A DNA stretch of 64,000 bases from Whitmania pigra (lineage: Eukaryota; Annelida; Clitellata; Hirudinida; Haemopidae): positions 542,501 to 606,500 of the forward strand of contig JAJTWR010000473.1 in assembly GCA_021613335.1 (NCBI GenBank). The letters run 5' to 3'. Under the pieces are notes generated by a model. That model did not search any database. It saw only the letters and a program-made list of their open reading frames with translations, and was not told the origin of the DNA. The position numbers and the translations under genes are program-made. Below, piece by piece: positions 12,801 to 27,544 of this stretch (within the stretch, counting starts at the first letter, position 1; every line of letters begins with the position of its first letter).

Positions 12801-15800
12801 GTCAAACTCATTAATAAATTATTAAAGATTCAAAATAAGACTGCAAACAGAAGATAGCCAAACTAATAATAATAATAATCTGTTCTAACTTTAATTCTTT
12901 ATTAATTATAATTGGTAGTTTTGATTTGAACAGTTTCAAAATTTTTTTGACTGCGTCGGGCTTTCGTCAATTTTCTAAACTTGAGCCCCCCCCCCCCCCC
13001 CCCAGCATTTTTCGCTGGTTGCGCCACTGCATCAGACTTGAGTTCTTCCTTGATAGAGGAGGTCCTAGAGTTTATGAAGTAAGAGCTATGTAGAAACCAG
13101 GTCGATTCTTTGCTTGACTATGATCCGAGAGCATCATCGAACATCGAAAACAAAAAAAAAACAGGTGGTGATAATAACGACACCAACGTCGAGCATAATT
13201 TTGTTTAATTGTTCACAAAATGAATTAAAAAACATTTCAATTAAACTTTTTAAAAATTTGGATTTGCGCAACCGTCAGGTGAGCTATCGCCATTTGGGTA
13301 ATACTCTGGTATACCATTTTCCACGAGATAAATTTTTTGGATACCCAATCTCTGTAAACAAGTTAATACTACACTAATACTGCACAGTCACTAAGCGAGA
13401 GAGAAAAAGTGTAAGCGGTAGCCCAAGGCAAAAGTTGATCCGTGACTGGAAAATGGCATTAGGTACTCTTATACATAAAAGAGGATCCATTACTTTTCCT
13501 AAAAACTACCTATCTCTATTTATAGAACACATCCTATTTGTTCATAGCTCCACTCTCATTGGTTCTCACCACAACATACTCACTCACTCTTTTTTATTCC
13601 ATAATTTTGATGTTCCATTTTTTTATTTATATATATATATTTATTTGTTATAACAAATGACATTTATTTTTAATTTAGCATACATGTACTTGCGAAAACA
13701 ATTTGCTTAAATATCGTCCTACTCAGGAAACCGAGTGTTCAAATATATGTCCACTCAATTGGATTTATTGTGGTGGTAACTTAGGGGTCTCGATCTTCTC
13801 AGCTAGTAATATTTCAATATTTGCAAAATTGTCTTAAACTTTTATAAATTCATTTAAAACTCCTATGAAAAGAAAATCAATTTCAGTATGGTTAATAGAG
13901 GCGTTTAGAGTGCTTTAAATGATAAACAAAATGTGTGTGTAGAATGCTAGACACTAGATAAGATGTATATACTAGATACTACATAAAGAAACTAATTAAA
14001 GCATGTGATTGCTTTAGGAGATGTTAAATTTCATAAAGTGAGGAAACCTTCTGATGACTGTTTGTATAACAAAACAAAATGCCCGCCTTGTCCAGATAAT
14101 AGATCTGGATTTTACTGTGAAAGAATTAGTAAATTTTGTATATTTCGTTCAGTTTTGTTTGTCATTGTTCAAAATGTGATCAATATTTCTTATTTGTTCG
14201 CATAACAACTTATATAATTTGTAAATAACTATTAGTTAAATATTTTCATAATGATTTGGTTACCATTCAAATATAAGCGCATAATAACTCTGCCCACAGA
14301 TATTATTAGCTCTACAACTCGTAGTCGATTTAAGGCCTGAATTTCCAACACTGACTTGAAAAATTTCTAACAATTTTATGACCTAAATTTGCTATATGCA
14401 CTCTATATGTACTGATTATCTGACACCAATTTGTGTTAGCGGTAACTTGTGGTCCTCTTTTTGGTTTCAATAAATAAATAAAATAAATAATTTTCTAGGT
14501 TTTAACTGCAAACAGTAAATTTGTGGTTCTATCAATTTTTATTTATACCAAAATGATCCGCTCTTTGAATGGTATGCAAATTCGTTTTGTGTCATTTCTA
14601 GTCAGGGAGGCCCCCTGAGGGGGTAAGGGAGAGCCCTCCCAGTTGGATTAAACTGAAAAAAGTTGGAAAAATTAGGGTTCAAAATTCAAATGCATTTTAT
14701 AATAATTCTTAAGGTTTAGGACATAACAAATATTTAAAATAAAATAATTTTCCCAGACTCCCATCTTTCTCGATATTAAATTAAATTCTATATCAGGGGT
14801 TCCCAACCTTTTTGTGCCCACGGCTCCCTTAGAGTACAAAATGTGGTCCACGGCCCCCCTATTAAAATTATTCAAGAAAAAAAGTAATGAACAATAATTT
14901 ACTGTCAAAAAAGAACAATGCAATGTACTTTGAAAACAAATTTTTAATGCGAAGATTGCTCCTGCTTCTTGTTCACAAGTAGATGGAATCTGGGTTTTGA
15001 TTTTGACAGTGCCACTCTCATGTCATCGCGACAGTTTGTTTCGCGATTTTGTTTTGATTGTCAGCAGGGTTGAAAATCCAGCTTCACAAAGGTAGGTTGT
15101 AACAAAAGGAATGATGGATGTCATGGCACTTTTGGCTAGAACTGGGTATAGTATCATCATGGAGCACCAAAACTCATAGTCAGCTAAACTCTTGACCTGA
15201 AACTCTCTCTTTAGCAACTATTTGTGCCTCAGATCATCTTTGGCCAAGTCCTGATCATCCACACTTTACGAATTGACCAAAAATGGATTCCTGACTAAGG
15301 CATCATGGGGCTGCAACTTTTTCGTAATAAAGTAGTCATGAAATGATGCCATCAGAGTTCCTAAGTGAGCCAAAATGTCGCCTTTAAGAAAAGCTGGTAT
15401 GGTGCCAGCTACAGACTGGGTTGCAGAGACTCTTCTAATCTTGGAAAATTGGTAAAGTTGTTATTCTCCACTCTTCTGATCCACAGGGGCAGCTTCTCCA
15501 GAAATGAGCCTAGTTTCTCACCAGCATCAATAACAGTCATGTTAGGACCCTGAATCTTAGTGTTAACCTCATTTAAATGGGTGAAAATGTCAGCTAAATA
15601 TGCCAGTGATAGGCTGAATTTTGGCAGACAAAATATACTTTCAAGGTCACTCTGTTTTTCTTGTAAGAACATAGATACCTCAATCTGCAGTTCCATTAGT
15701 CGGCTGAAAACCTGCCCTCTGGACATCCACCTGACGTCAGTATGAAAGAGCAAGACTTCAAAAAGAGCATCAACCTCCTTGCAGAGTTCCTTGAATAGTC

Positions 15801-18800
15801 TGTGGTTTGTTGCTCTTGCACGGATGTAGTTCACCACCTTTACTGCTGTTGACATATTTTTCAATCCATTTGGGAGAGTCTTTGCTGCAAGGGCATATCG
15901 ACGGAGCATGCAATGAATGACAGTCACATGAGGTTCCTCTGCTCTGACCAAAGCTGCAAAACCGGATTTGTTTCCTAGCATTGCTGGTGCTCCATCAGAG
16001 CAAATTGAGCTGAGCTTCATTATCCAGTCAGCAAAGTCCTGTTCTGTAAAGAAGTCCACGAGAACATGCAAGACATCCTGATCTTTTGTTGTGGTGAGTA
16101 TTGGATGGCAGAAAAGAAATTCTTCTTTGATTGATCCATCACACACATATCTCACAAACACCAGAAGCTGCACTGAACAACATAATTAGTCTCATCCAAT
16201 TACAGTCTTAATGAGTAAGGACTGGCCTTCATCTCTGAGATCACTTGTTGAAGGATATCAATAGACATGTCATGGATTTTTGACTGGATGGCATTATTGG
16301 AGAGGGGGATCTTGTCAATCCCCTTTCTCTCCTTCTCTCCACACTTAAACCATTTCCAGTGCACATGGCTTGATTAAGGTCTCTCCAATTGTATGGGGCT
16401 TCTTGTCTTTTGCTATGATGTAGGCCACCATGTAAGAGGCCTCCAGAAAAGGTTTCTGGGTCTGAGCAAATCCAAGACTTGGCAGAGTGCCTGACAATTG
16501 GAACCGAGCCCTCTTCTGTTTCATAGCATCAAGTCCACCCTCGAGACTGTCAGGATGAAGCCTCTGGTGTTCCTTGAGCTTTGATGGCCTCAAGCATTGA
16601 AGCTTCTGAATACTATCACGCTCGGTGACACATGTAAACCCATACTCGTTACTTGTGCATAAATATTATTCTAGGATTTTTTAAAAAGTTAGTTTAAAAA
16701 TAATTTTGAAAATTTTTTTGTGCTGATTTTTGAAAAGTACTCCACGGCTCTAGATGGACCACAAGATCTGAATCTAGCCAGAAATTTGGGGGTTCATTTC
16801 GTTATTTTTCAAAATCTAAATCAAAAGATAATAATAAATATATAAAGATGGTTTAAAATTTCTAAATTTATGATGTTATACAAATCAATAAAATTTACGA
16901 TTAAAATAATTTTTTAATATTTTGAGGGCTGTGAACCAGTGACCTTCCCCTAAATATGGGCCTGAAGACCAGTTTGAACAAGGCATTTAAAATAAATTTA
17001 TTTTAATAAAAATGTGCCATTTCTCTAATGTGACAATATAATTAATACTATTATAATTATGTTTATGAAAAATGTACTGTAAAGTACTGATGTAAAGTAA
17101 AAGTGTTTAAGTGAAACATTGGAAGAAATTGAGCTGAGTGTTATTGATGCAGTAGAAAACATAAAAGCGACCACTAAGCGACCTTGGAATTCCTTAACAT
17201 TGAAACTGAGACAACGCAATCAATACAGACTGGAAAACAATTTTATTTCAAATTACACATAAATGCGGAAAACTATTTTAAGCGTCGTCAAACATAGAGT
17301 GGCACCGTTGCGATTTGATGACAAAGCTGAATCTCATTCTTTGGGCAGGAGTTCAAGGGCATATTTACAAACCCGCGTCTAGAACGAAGCCGATTAATAT
17401 TCATGTTTTAGCTAATTTAGGAGCTGTGATTGGACAGATGTTTTTCGAAAGTAGATCACGTATGTCGTTTTAACTTCATAAAATATAAATTTGGCTAAAG
17501 TGACCATTGCTTTAGTTATCTTTAATAAAAAATTTGACATTAATTGGAGGAAGGCGCTTTATCAGTGCCAATCAGCTCTGCATGCCAGGAAGGGTGGCAA
17601 GATTAAAGTCCAACCAACACAGTGGATCATCGAAGGCCTTGACACAACACTAGGCTGTCAACGTGTTGCTTCAGGTCTGCCAGTTGCTATCGAGTCCACC
17701 AGACGTCCTTGCAAGAGACCTCGCCTGCTTGCAGAAAATATCGAAGCTAATGTGCCGTATGCCAAATCGCATGGCAGTGGGAATTAAAAACATTTTGACT
17801 TTTTATTTGTGCTGCGATAAAAATGATTACTGTATTTCAAAATAATTTTTTAATATGAAGTGGCTAATTTTTTTAAATGATGAGGTTTCATGAGATAAAG
17901 ATCTGGGGAAATATTTAACTTAATATGTTAGTGTTAAATAAATCCTCCAACAGATTTTTACCATAATTCGGGATAGTGTTTTATTATTTTCCCTAGCATG
18001 GCTGGTTTAAGGGTTCTAGCTTATAGGCATAGGTATCTAAAATTATTGGTCATTTTTGTTTATTAATTTAATAAACATATAAATGTCAGAAAACATAGAT
18101 CGATCATAAAAATAATCTATGACTTAAATTAATGTATATAATAAAGGGTTGATCTTTCCTGAAACGTGGGGATCATAACCAAATTTGAGGCTCACTGGCC
18201 TACATTGTTACATATAGTTTTCGGAAACAGTGTCGGCCAAAAGTTATTGTCAAATTTTTTATTAAAATTAACTAAAGCAATGGTCAGTTTAACCAAATTT
18301 ATATTTTCTGAAGTTAAAACGATATATGTGACCTACTTTCGCAAAAAATCTGTCCAATCATAGCGTCTAAATTAGCTAATACCTGAATAATAATCAGCCC
18401 GGCGTCGTTCTAGACACAGTTTTGTAAATATGCCTCTGGAGGCCGTGAGAATGAGACCATGTAAAATAGATTCCAAATTTCATACCTCATCAACATCAAG
18501 ACAACGCAAACAATAAGACACATGTACAGAAGAACAAAGACAAAATTGTGAACTAGATGGGCTGATGTTCAGTCAATCTTGACAGTTTTAATAACGTGAC
18601 AGCGGAGGCTGCATGTCTGCAACAAGCTTTGAGTTACCAGGCTGTTCGTGGTTTGCAAAATAATGGAAAATAATCGATCAGCCAAAATGATCGCAAATGA
18701 TGGAGGCATTGGAGGTTCAGTGAGTCGAGGTGTATCACGACGCTTTCTAGGATAATTGGTGAGACATAGCTGTCACACCATGGAACTAGTCAGTAAATCG

Positions 18801-21800
18801 GCTGTTTGTTAGTCCAAAGAGGAAGAATTTTTTTAATTTAGAGATGTAATTCTTTGTGCTTCGTCCTCCATAACCTTACAAAAATTGATTGAAGGACCTA
18901 TTTGTTCACTTTTCTTGTCAGACTTCGCGGTCCACTTGACGGCTGGTCGAAGGCCTGATGTGGCCCGCTGGTCGGAGGTTGTTGTATCAAAGATAGATTT
19001 TATGCTTATTCAGTGGCGTATCAACTGTTTTCGCTGTTCAAACCACAGGAACCAACAGAACACTGGAGCCATTCACCCTAGGTCAACTACCAAATGTTTG
19101 TCGTGCACACATTTATTTTGGTCCTGAGGCTATAATCTGCCTATCCTGATGCGTACGGTCAGACAAGCGTGGCGCTTGAGTTGCCCAGAAATGCTTCTCC
19201 GGTGTCTCACAAGCCAATGTCGGAAAACTGGAAGGGGCTACTTCGGTTGCGACCATCGAAGGTGCCCCTACGTTTTATGCCGCATTTTTCACAACAGCTA
19301 ACACCATAAGTCATCAATTCAAGTTTCTAGTCGACACCGGATCAGCGGTATCAATCATTCCCCCAACAGCGTTATCAAATATTTAAGTTCCAATCAGAGC
19401 AACAAACGTCAAGTTAAACACAGCCAACGGTATGCCTCTCGAGATCCATGGAGAAGTTACACTAACGATAAGCAGTCGAGCCCTCCGAAGAAAATTCACC
19501 AGGACGTTCATAGTGGCAGTCACCATACAACCAATATTAGGGCGGATTTCTTCATTCATCACTATCTACTTGTTGACTGTCGCAACCGCCAACTTCTGGA
19601 CATGAAGACGTCACTATCTATGGCAAGGATAACAACGGTTGGGGAGATTATTGCCCCTGTATTCGACTGTCCACCTGAACTACTGTGTCTTCATCTTCTT
19701 TCCGGCTGATCAAAAACCAATGATGGCGCCGGTCTTGTCCTTTTGTAGGAAACAAGAATTGACGATTCCTTACAAACTCACGGCCCTATAAGGTCTTCAC
19801 TAAATACCTTCTTGGATTCAAAACAGACTTAACCTTTCCTTTCCTCCATCCATTCTCTATTCGGAACATTGAAGGAGTGCCTGGGGTGAGGGCTGAGTCG
19901 AGTGAAATCGATCATGCGTCGCTGTTGTTTTCTGTTGGCGTCGAATGAGCTGTCTTTTGGGGCTTTAACAACCTGAGGCCACTGTCAGGTCTTGACGGCA
20001 GTCCCAAAACGCTTGTGTCTTTTGCGCGACATCTTTTTTCAGGCCATCCATTTCGAATATAACTGATCACTTGTGAAAGCTGCCCATCGGTTAAAGCGCC
20101 TTGGCAAAAGTCATTCAGCTTCGACGGGGAAATACTTAAGCTGTGGACCACTCTGTGAACAGCCAATGTCATTTCTGATTCCAGCTTTGAATCACCTGTT
20201 GCCTCAGTGCGAGGGTCCCTGGATAAAGTATCAGGTATGAGCAATTCCTTTCCTGGAACGCACTTGACGATCAGGTTGTAACGCAACAGCTTTAACAACA
20301 ACTTCTGAAGACGTGGAGACGTGTCATAAATGGATTTCTTAGATATCGACTCGAGTTGTCTGTGATCACTATGGACAGTCACAATTTGTCCGTAGATGTA
20401 GCCGTCAAACTTGCTGCATGCAAAAACAATTCTGTCACTCTTGCTATAATGCCAGGTTCTGTCACTCTTGCTATAATGCCAGATGCTACCATCAAGTCAA
20501 GCTGTTTCTTTAGTTGGTCTTGCAAAGCAACGGCTACTCGTCGAGGTGGATGCACTACAAGAGGAACTGAATTGTCTAATTTGATGTTATATTCAAAGGG
20601 AACTCGGCCAAGCCCTTCAAATATTTCAGAAAATTTTCTGTAAAGACAATTTTCAGAAAACCTTGGATTGACATCCAAAACTTGTTGAACCGCATCCTGC
20701 TTTCTGTGTGAAATCTGGCTCCTTGGTACATTTAAGGTGACTAGACCGAGCTTGAGGCAAAACTGCAGTCCCAAAAGAGCTTCAGACTTCCCTTCAACAA
20801 CAAAGAAATCATCTTTAATGCATTCACTGATGATGGGATGCAACAATTTTAGTTCAACAACACCCAGAATTTTCAGAAAGTTTTTAACTCCATAAGGCTT
20901 TGGTTTTACAGCTGCCTTCCCAAGTTTTATCTGTAGTAACTGGTTCAGATGAAAGGATGATGTTGTGTTAACCTCTGCACCTGTGAATAACTTGAAGTCA
21001 ATTGATGGTCCATTCAGAACTTTCAAAATGCAAGATAATTTAGAAATTCTGTTTGCATTACCGTAAAAGTAATCAATTGCAATGATGTATTGCATTTCTT
21101 TTTCCACATTTTCCACATATTTTTCCTCTGACAGGACAAAATGAAATATATGTCTTGCCACAATTGCTACACATTCTTGGAATCTGCTTGCTTTGGTTGC
21201 TCGAAACTATTGGCTCAAGAACAATCTGACTAACCTGATTGACTTCCTTCTGGGCAATATTTTTTGACAGTTGAATTTCTTTTCAAGTCTTTGAAGGACA
21301 ATGTCATGCTTCTTGTCCTCTTCGTTGTGCCAATGCATGCAACACGTAGCACGAGCGGCCTTGCCCAAAGCACGCAGAAGAATAGTGAAACGTCGATCCT
21401 CGGAAAGCTGATTTCCGTCACAGAGTCTGAAGTATGTCTTTTCTCCATCGTCTCCAGGCTGCGGCTGGGTTGGGAGAATTCACGTCTAGCGCTGGTGGTT
21501 GCCTAACGAGAATACATGTTGACTGCGCCACGTCGTGTTCCGAGTGATGATTCAAGAGATGAATGAATTTATTGATCAAAAACCTTGGACTTGGCATCCA
21601 AAGATAGCGGATGCCATTTTATAAATGTTATAATTTTGCACATATGACAGTTTCTCTGTTGCTTCTTTGCTCTGATGATATCTCCTTCAAAACAGCAGTG
21701 CAAGGTATGCGCTACAATTACCTGCGTGTTTTATAAAAGCTGCGTATTATAATTATGAAAAATGCGATCTGAGTATAAATACATAACCTTGTGTATATTT

Positions 21801-24800
21801 CACATTTAAATTAATTGATACGATAATAATCGTTCATTACAGATTGCAGTAATAATGTATGTGGTAATAAAATGGAATGTGAACAATTAGAAGAATCAAG
21901 GTTTGAGTATGGGATTTGTAAGTGCAGACATGGTTTTTATTTAGACGAAAACCAAGGTTGTGTCGGTACGGATGATTTGATTTATTTAAACATGTTAAAC
22001 TATTAAATAATAAGTAAGCTCTCTCAAATGAAATTAATAATGGAGGTGATATCACTAACCAGATGTTGACGAGTGTGTTGAAATCCCGCATGTATGCGAC
22101 ACTAATGTTTCAACTTGTGTAAACCAAGACCCACATTATCATTGCCTTTGCAATCCTGGATATGTTGAAGATGCAGCATCTAAAGATATCACAGGATATA
22201 TATGTCTGGGTAATATTATGATGCATTAGTTTTATGCTAATTTTATATTATCTTACTTAAAATATTGAAATAACCCGGGGGTCCGCAAATAAGTAAGTTA
22301 ACTAATAAGTTTATTAGAGCAGGTATTCAGTTAACGGAACTGAATAATAGAAGTTAAGTGCTGAAGGAATTGAGGTACTTAAGGACGCGAATGGATATTT
22401 GGACTTCAGAATTGCCTCCCTCATTTCGTTGTGTTATAATGTTTTGACCACCCTCAAAAAGATACTGAATATAATTCTATAAAATAATTAATTATAAACT
22501 TAATTATGCGCCACGTTTACAACATTACACCCTCCTTAAATCTGTTCGTCCCGAACAGACTGTTCTCCGTGATATTTTGCCAGTCGGTTGCTGTGTACCA
22601 CTTTAATTTTTGATTTCGGCGTTTTCTGTATGCGGTAAACCACATCGTTTATCTTTTTTACAACTCGAAATGGTCCTTCCCAATCTTTTTGAAGTTTCGG
22701 TGACCTTCCCTTCTTTCGCTGAGGATTGTAGAGCCAGACTTGCTCCCCCTCTTTAAAACATGTGGCATTCGCTTGTCTGTCGTACCTTGCCTTGGCTTGA
22801 TTGCTACTAACAGCAATACTTTTACGAGCAGTACGATGAATATCAGCCATCTTCTTTTCTAAGTTTGCAACATAATCACAAGCTGATTTTTTAGGTTCCT
22901 CCGGTTTCCCGAACACTATATCGGCAGGAAGTCGAATATCCCTTCCAAATGTCATTTTTGCAGGACTGATTCCCGTTGTGTTATGAACTGCTGCTCGGTA
23001 AGCCATTAGAAAAGGTGGCAAGTATTTGTCCCAGTCGTCTTGCTGCTCGCTCACCATTTTCGTTAAATGTTGTTCCATGGTTCTGTTAAATCTTTCCACC
23101 ATTCCGTCAGATTGGGGATGCAATGCAGTTGTTCTGGTTTTATGAATCCCTAGGTTTCGGCATAGTTCTTGAAATATTTTAGATTCGAAGTTCCTTCCTT
23201 GATCTGAGTGTAGTTCTACCTGTACCCCGAACCGACTAATCCAATTATCAACCAAAGCGTCTGCAACAGTTTCTGCTTCCTGGTTTGGTAAAGCGAATGC
23301 TTCGGTCCATTTAGTGAAATAATCTCCTATTACCAGTATGTAACGATTTCCATAATTTGATATGGGGAATGGTCCAGCGACATCCAAGGCTATTCTTTCA
23401 AAAAGCACTCCCACGTTGTAAGACTGCATTAGCCCTTTCGTCTTTCTTTTAGGTCCCTCACAGGCTGCACAAGTATTACAGTTTCTGCACCATTCTTCAA
23501 CATCGCTTTTGTAATGTAACCAATAGAACCTTTCCCTCACTTTCTCTATAGTTTTGTTAACTCCAAAGTGTCCCCCTGAAGTACCATTGTGGAATTCTTT
23601 CAACACTTCAGTAATGCGGGATTTTGGAAGAATTATTTGTAGATGAAAGTTAGTGCCATCCTCCGTTTCCCATTTCCTGTGTAGAATTCCCTTATCCATA
23701 ATTAGGGAGTCCCATTGAGCCCAATAGGATTTAGTGACTTCCCCATGTTCGGCTACTTGTTGCCAATTAGGCTTAATTCCAATTTCTATCCATTGCACTA
23801 TCGGTGCTAGATCTTCGTCATTCAGTTGTTCCTCTCGCAATCCATGTTCCGACCAAGTTCCTGGGATATTGACACGAATTTGTTGGCAAGTTTCACCGCC
23901 TTTCCTTTCTGCATTATTGCAATGTTTGCACATAGGTTGACATGGGCGTCGGGAAAGTGCGTCTGCGTTGCTATGCACCTGGCCTTTTCGATGTTCAATG
24001 CGGAACCTATAGTTTTGCATTCTTTCTATCCATCTCGCCATCTGCCCTTCTGGATTTTTAAAGCTTAAGAGCCACCTTAATGAGGCATGATCAGTCCTTA
24101 ATAAAAATAGTTGGCCGAAAAGGTATTTTTGAAAATGTTTCATAGATTCTACTGCTGCCAGAAGTTCTCTTCTGGTCACACAATAATTCCGTTCTGTTTT
24201 GGATAGTGAGCGGCTATAAAACGCTATTACTTTTTCTCCATCGCTAACTTGCTGAGAAAGGACTGCTCCAATTCCACTGTTTCTGGCGCCAGTGTCAAGA
24301 ATAAACGGAGCCCCTGGAATTGGGTATGCCAGAACCGGTGCTATTATCATTGCCTCTTTTAGAGTATCGAATGCTTCTTGGCAGCAATTTTTCCAAATAA
24401 ATGATTTGCCCTTTTCAGTAAGCTCATTTAGAGTTCTGGCAATGCTTGCAAAATTTGCAACAAACCGTCGGTAATAAGTACAGAGTCCTAAAAAGCTTCG
24501 TAGCTCCTGTATATTTCTTGGAACAGGCCAGCTTTTAACTACCTCAACTTTTTCTGGGTCGGTGCTGACACCTTTAGGAGAGACTATGTAGCCCAGATAT
24601 TTTACCTCTTCTTTGAATAGAGAACATTTCTTAGGGCTGAGCGTCATGCCTGCTTCCCTAATTCTATTGAATACTTCTCTGAGATTATCCAGGTGCTCAT
24701 CAAATGTTTTTCCAACAACGATTATATCGTCTAAATAAACCAAGCACGTCTTCCAGTTAAGTCCTTTTAGAATTTGTTCCATTAATCTTTCAAATGTGGC

Positions 24801-27509
24801 AGGCGCATTACATAATCCAAATGACATGACAGTAAACTGCCATAACCCCTCTCCGGTTGAGAAAGCTGTTTTCTCTTTGTCGTCGGGGTGTATTTCTACT
24901 TGCCAATAACCACTTTTAAGATCCAGAGTTGAAAACACTCGAGATGCTGAGAGGGTATCTAGAGTGTCGTCAATTCTGGGTAAAGGGTAACTATCTTTTT
25001 GTGTGATCTGTAGTCGACACAAAATCGCAGTGATCCATCCTTCTTTTTTGCAAGAACCACCGGTGAACACCAGGGGCTGTTTGATGGTTCGATGACTCCC
25101 TGCCCCTTCATTTCTTCTATTATTCTTGCAGCGTCATTCCTGGTTGCCAACGGAAGCCGCCTAGGGGCTTGCCGAATTGGTCTGTTACTGCTTGTATTAA
25201 TCCTATGTTGTACCAAATTTGTTCTCCCAAACGATGTATCATGTTCAGCCATGATATCACAATATTCAGTGACTAAGTTTTTGGCTTTTTGGTATTCTTG
25301 CCCTTGAAGTGTTTTTTTTAAGTTTTGCAAAATAGCTCTCACCGAGGGTCCGATTGGAATATCATTGTTGTTTTTATCTCTGGACAGGTCGCAGCCTTCC
25401 GCTGAGTAAACATGTTCAATGTTATCACATTTCGCGATAGTAGTGCCAGCTTTGAGGTGATGCTCGTGGCTGGATAAGTTCATCACCCTTACAGGTATCT
25501 TCCGATCGGATTTGACTTTTGCCAGTGTGTGTCCGATCAGTAACTCCTTGTGGATTACTTCGCTGCTTGGTTCTATCGTTACAATGCAGGCTCCTTGATT
25601 GCATCCTTTCAGTTTACCCCATATCACAAACTCTGACCGGGCAGGAATAATTGAATTATGAAGGACCTGGACACTTGATTCCACGCGTTCTTCATTATCA
25701 TAGCACAAGGAGATTTCTACATGATCTTGCTTAAGTGTGCCACCTTTCATGTTCAAAAGAATTCCGTTATTCCGCATAAAGTCTAATCCTAATATGCATC
25801 CATCCGTGATATTTGCTACGAGAAATTCTTGAACGTATGACTGTCCCCCTATTTGGAAGCGTAAACTTGAAACTCCTTCAACCGGCACCAATTCACCGGT
25901 TGCTGTCCTCAAGGTGTATGCGTCGTTTTTCATAACACGTCTACTTTCGACCAGTTGCGGCCTAATAATAGATCGACACGCTCCGGTGTCCAGAATAAAA
26001 AAAATTTTCTTACTTTTTATGTGCCATCTCACTCCGAGGGCAGTCCCTTTTCCTAAGGCAGTAACTGGTATAATCTTCCGATCGTTGTCTAACAAGTTGA
26101 TTTTGTTCTTCCTCGTATGCTTCAGTACGCTTCATAATGATTGAGGGAGCTGTGGTAAATCGCTGGGCGGTTTTTGGCACCTTATAACGAACAGCTCCTT
26201 GCGTTTCATGATTCGGCTTCCTCCAATTCTGTTCTACCTCCCCTCCTAGAATTGTTCTACAATTTCTTTTCAAGTGACCTGGCCTATTGCATCTGAAGCA
26301 TCTTGGTCTTCGATCTTCATTGCGATATCTGAGATTTGCATTCAGTTTGTTCAAATTCCCCACTTCTTCCGATCGTTGTCTAACAAGTTGATTTTGTTCT
26401 TCCTCGTAGGCTTCAGTTCGCTTCATGTGTGAACTCTTTTTAACAGATGCTCTGGCTGCTTCAAATGACAAGGCAAAAGCCAGTGCTTCATGACTGGCTT
26501 GTTTACCGTTAATTTTGACCGCCATTTTTAGTTCTTCATCTCGTATTCCATCAATGAAAGCTGTATTTATAGTAGTCTCTAGGAATTCAGTAGCCATATG
26601 TGGATATGCTAAATATGCAAGTCGTCTGACATCTGCCTCCAATTCTTGAAGAGTTTCACCAGGCTTCTGTATTCTGCCCCTCAGCTCGCTGCGAAATACC
26701 TCCCCCAAGTACATGTTACCAAATCTCCTTTCCCTAGCCTCTACTAACTTTGAGTAATCCCGGCAATCTAACATAGTCTGTAGGAGATCCGCAGCCTTTC
26801 CTTGTAGGGTCATGATCAGTTCTGTTGCTTTTTCCTCCTCTGACCAATTATTATGTCTAGCAGCTGTTTCGAACTGATGTTTAAACACCATCCTTGGTAC
26901 CTGACCATCGAATGTCGGTGGTCGTATCCTTTTTGATCTCTCGGCAGAGTTTGGTCTTACCTGTGTAGAGTAGTTTTGAGGTCTCTCCTGTGGTACTTCC
27001 ACCTGTTTGGCTTTCAAGAGATTTCTGCTTGTAAATCTTCAATTTTTACTTGAAAACCTTTCATCTTTTCTTCCATCTTTTCTTGAAAGCCTTCCGTCTT
27101 TACTTGAAAATTTTCGTCTTTACTTGAAAATTTTCATCTTTTCTTGAAAACCTTCCATCTTTTTATTCATCTTTTCCATATTGCTGCTTAGATTGTTCAT
27201 CTCCCATTTAACACCCGGATCAACAAATATATAAGCTTCTGGATCCTCACCCTGGTCTACTATCCACGACTGCAGACGATCTTGCAATTCTGCCCTGAAT
27301 CCTTTTGAATCCATGTTTCTCGACTTAAGTTCACGTCTCATTTCAGCAACGGTTAAATCTTCTAAGACCTTGCTCATGACTTACTTTTTGGGATCCCACT
27401 CCTGTCACCAATGAAATAACCCGGGGGTCTGCAAATAAGTAAGTTAACTAATAAGTTTATTAGAGCAGGTATTTAGTTAACGGAACTGAATAATAGAAGT
27501 CTTAGTTTC

Positions 27510-27544
<35 letters not shown>

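Noticed and set aside
17491..17787. 98-aa frame in the inverted-repeat element as a host gene
   Set aside because: It starts inside the left arm of the element and has no splice logic; kept only as part of the element.
22536..25070. 844-aa frame as a host polyprotein gene
   Set aside because: RT, RNase H and integrase motifs and flanking LTR sequence show it is a Gypsy element.
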